Assembly: GCA_018991295.1 (NCBI GenBank)
Contig: JAGKSZ010000001.1
Coordinates: 1-5,761 of the forward strand
From: Porphyrobacter sp.
GTDB taxonomy: Bacteria; Pseudomonadota; Alphaproteobacteria; Sphingomonadales; Sphingomonadaceae
Direction of reading: 5' to 3'
DNA length: 5,761 nt
The notes under the pieces are model-generated. The model had not been told where the DNA came from. It saw only the letters and a program-made list of their open reading frames with translations, and did not search any database. Numbering within the stretch: position 1 is the stretch's first letter; each line of letters opens with the position of its first letter. Made by a program: the position numbers and the translations under genes. Positions 5,412 through 5,761 of the stretch are shown piece after piece.

Positions 5412-5761
5412 TTATTCGGCTGGCTCTGCCCCTGATCCCTCGTCCAGCTTCTTGCCGGTGCGGGTCCAGGGGTAGAGGAACTGTCCGCCATAGCCTGTGG
5501 GCACATCCTCGGGGATGCCATAGTCCCTCGGCCAGCGATCCTCGGGCAAGTGGAAGGTGCCAAACAGCTTGTCGATCCACGGGAAGTGGATGGCGAAGTT
5601 CACATCGAACGCCTCGCGCTCAAGCCCGTGATGCCAGTGGTGGAAGCGCGGCGTCGCGATCCAGTGGCCGAGGCGGTTGAAATTTCCCCCGACATTGGCG
5701 TGGGGCAGCGATGACCAGACGTAGATGAAACCGATATAAGCCTGCCTCACCCCCGCATCGA
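5412..5761 (-). CDS. Second sterol desaturase family protein, C-terminal part (partial, 5' end outside window)
   Basis: The minus-strand frame is open from the window edge to TAA 5414-5412, giving about 116 residues of the C-terminal half. It contains VWSSLPHANVGGNFNRLGHW followed by IATPRFHHWHHG, the third histidine box of the membrane fatty acid hydroxylase superfamily, then NFAIHFPWIDKLFGTFHLP and a C-terminal extension PTGYGGQFLYPW that recurs in bacterial family members near 300 residues or more. The earlier histidine boxes must lie beyond 5761. A GTG at 5750 is an internal valine, not the start, because the frame continues upstream without a stop and conserved sequence extends across it. 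Its histidine box and flanks differ clearly from the convergent neighbour, so this is not a recent tandem duplicate. Substrate unknown. Confidence 0.88.
   Translation of the reverse strand, partial: DAGVRQAYIGFIYVWSSLPHANVGGNFNRLGHWIATPRFHHWHHGLEREAFDVNFAIHFPWIDKLFGTFHLPEDRWPRDYGIPEDVPTGYGGQFLYPWTRTGKKLDEGSGAEPAE

Noticed and set aside
5394..5424. GCCG/CGGC and CCAG/CTGG pairs at the convergent junction as a bidirectional terminator
   Set aside because: The stems are only four bases, do not stack in one hairpin, and have no T-run on either strand.

Overview
The window is GC-rich alphaproteobacterial chromosome. SdhA, SdhC, SdhD and PrmA protein features, codon use dominated by G/C third positions, and compact gene packing suggest Sphingomonadales, probably an Erythrobacter/Porphyrobacter-like genus. 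That placement rests on recognition of the sequences, not on a search. There are no RNA genes, insertion sequences, CRISPR arrays or phage genes.

Layout. (1) Positions 1632 down to 1 on the minus strand hold the start of a succinate dehydrogenase operon: sdhC, sdhD and the N-terminal part of sdhA. sdhB would be expected just outside the window. The last ~147 bases (1-147) still resemble sdhA but are riddled with changes to G or C and small indels, as in a low-quality contig end. (2) A 108-bp divergent intergenic region (1633-1740) separates sdhC from a plus-strand cluster. (3) The plus-strand cluster is a short-chain dehydrogenase/reductase (1741-2466), prmA for ribosomal protein L11 methyltransferase (2444-3382, overlapping the SDR), and a membrane-anchored AraC-type regulator (3387-4454) four bases after prmA. 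(4) A 105-bp intergenic region with short direct and inverted repeats leads to a membrane di-iron 'sterol desaturase/fatty acid hydroxylase' gene (4560-5393). (5) Convergent to it, 18 bases away on the minus strand, is the C-terminal part of a second, dissimilar protein of the same superfamily (5412 to the window edge).

How the genes fit together. sdhCDA is core respiration and the TCA cycle. SDR-prmA-AraC looks like one transcription unit of otherwise unrelated functions. The most suggestive accessory module is the regulator with a seven-helix membrane domain and a C-terminal AraC helix-turn-helix domain, followed by a hydroxylase/desaturase gene with its own repeat-containing upstream region and facing a second hydroxylase gene. 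A membrane or lipid-responsive regulator controlling a lipid- or isoprenoid-modifying enzyme is a reasonable hypothesis, but the sequence alone does not prove it. I see no clear evidence of a wholly new system.
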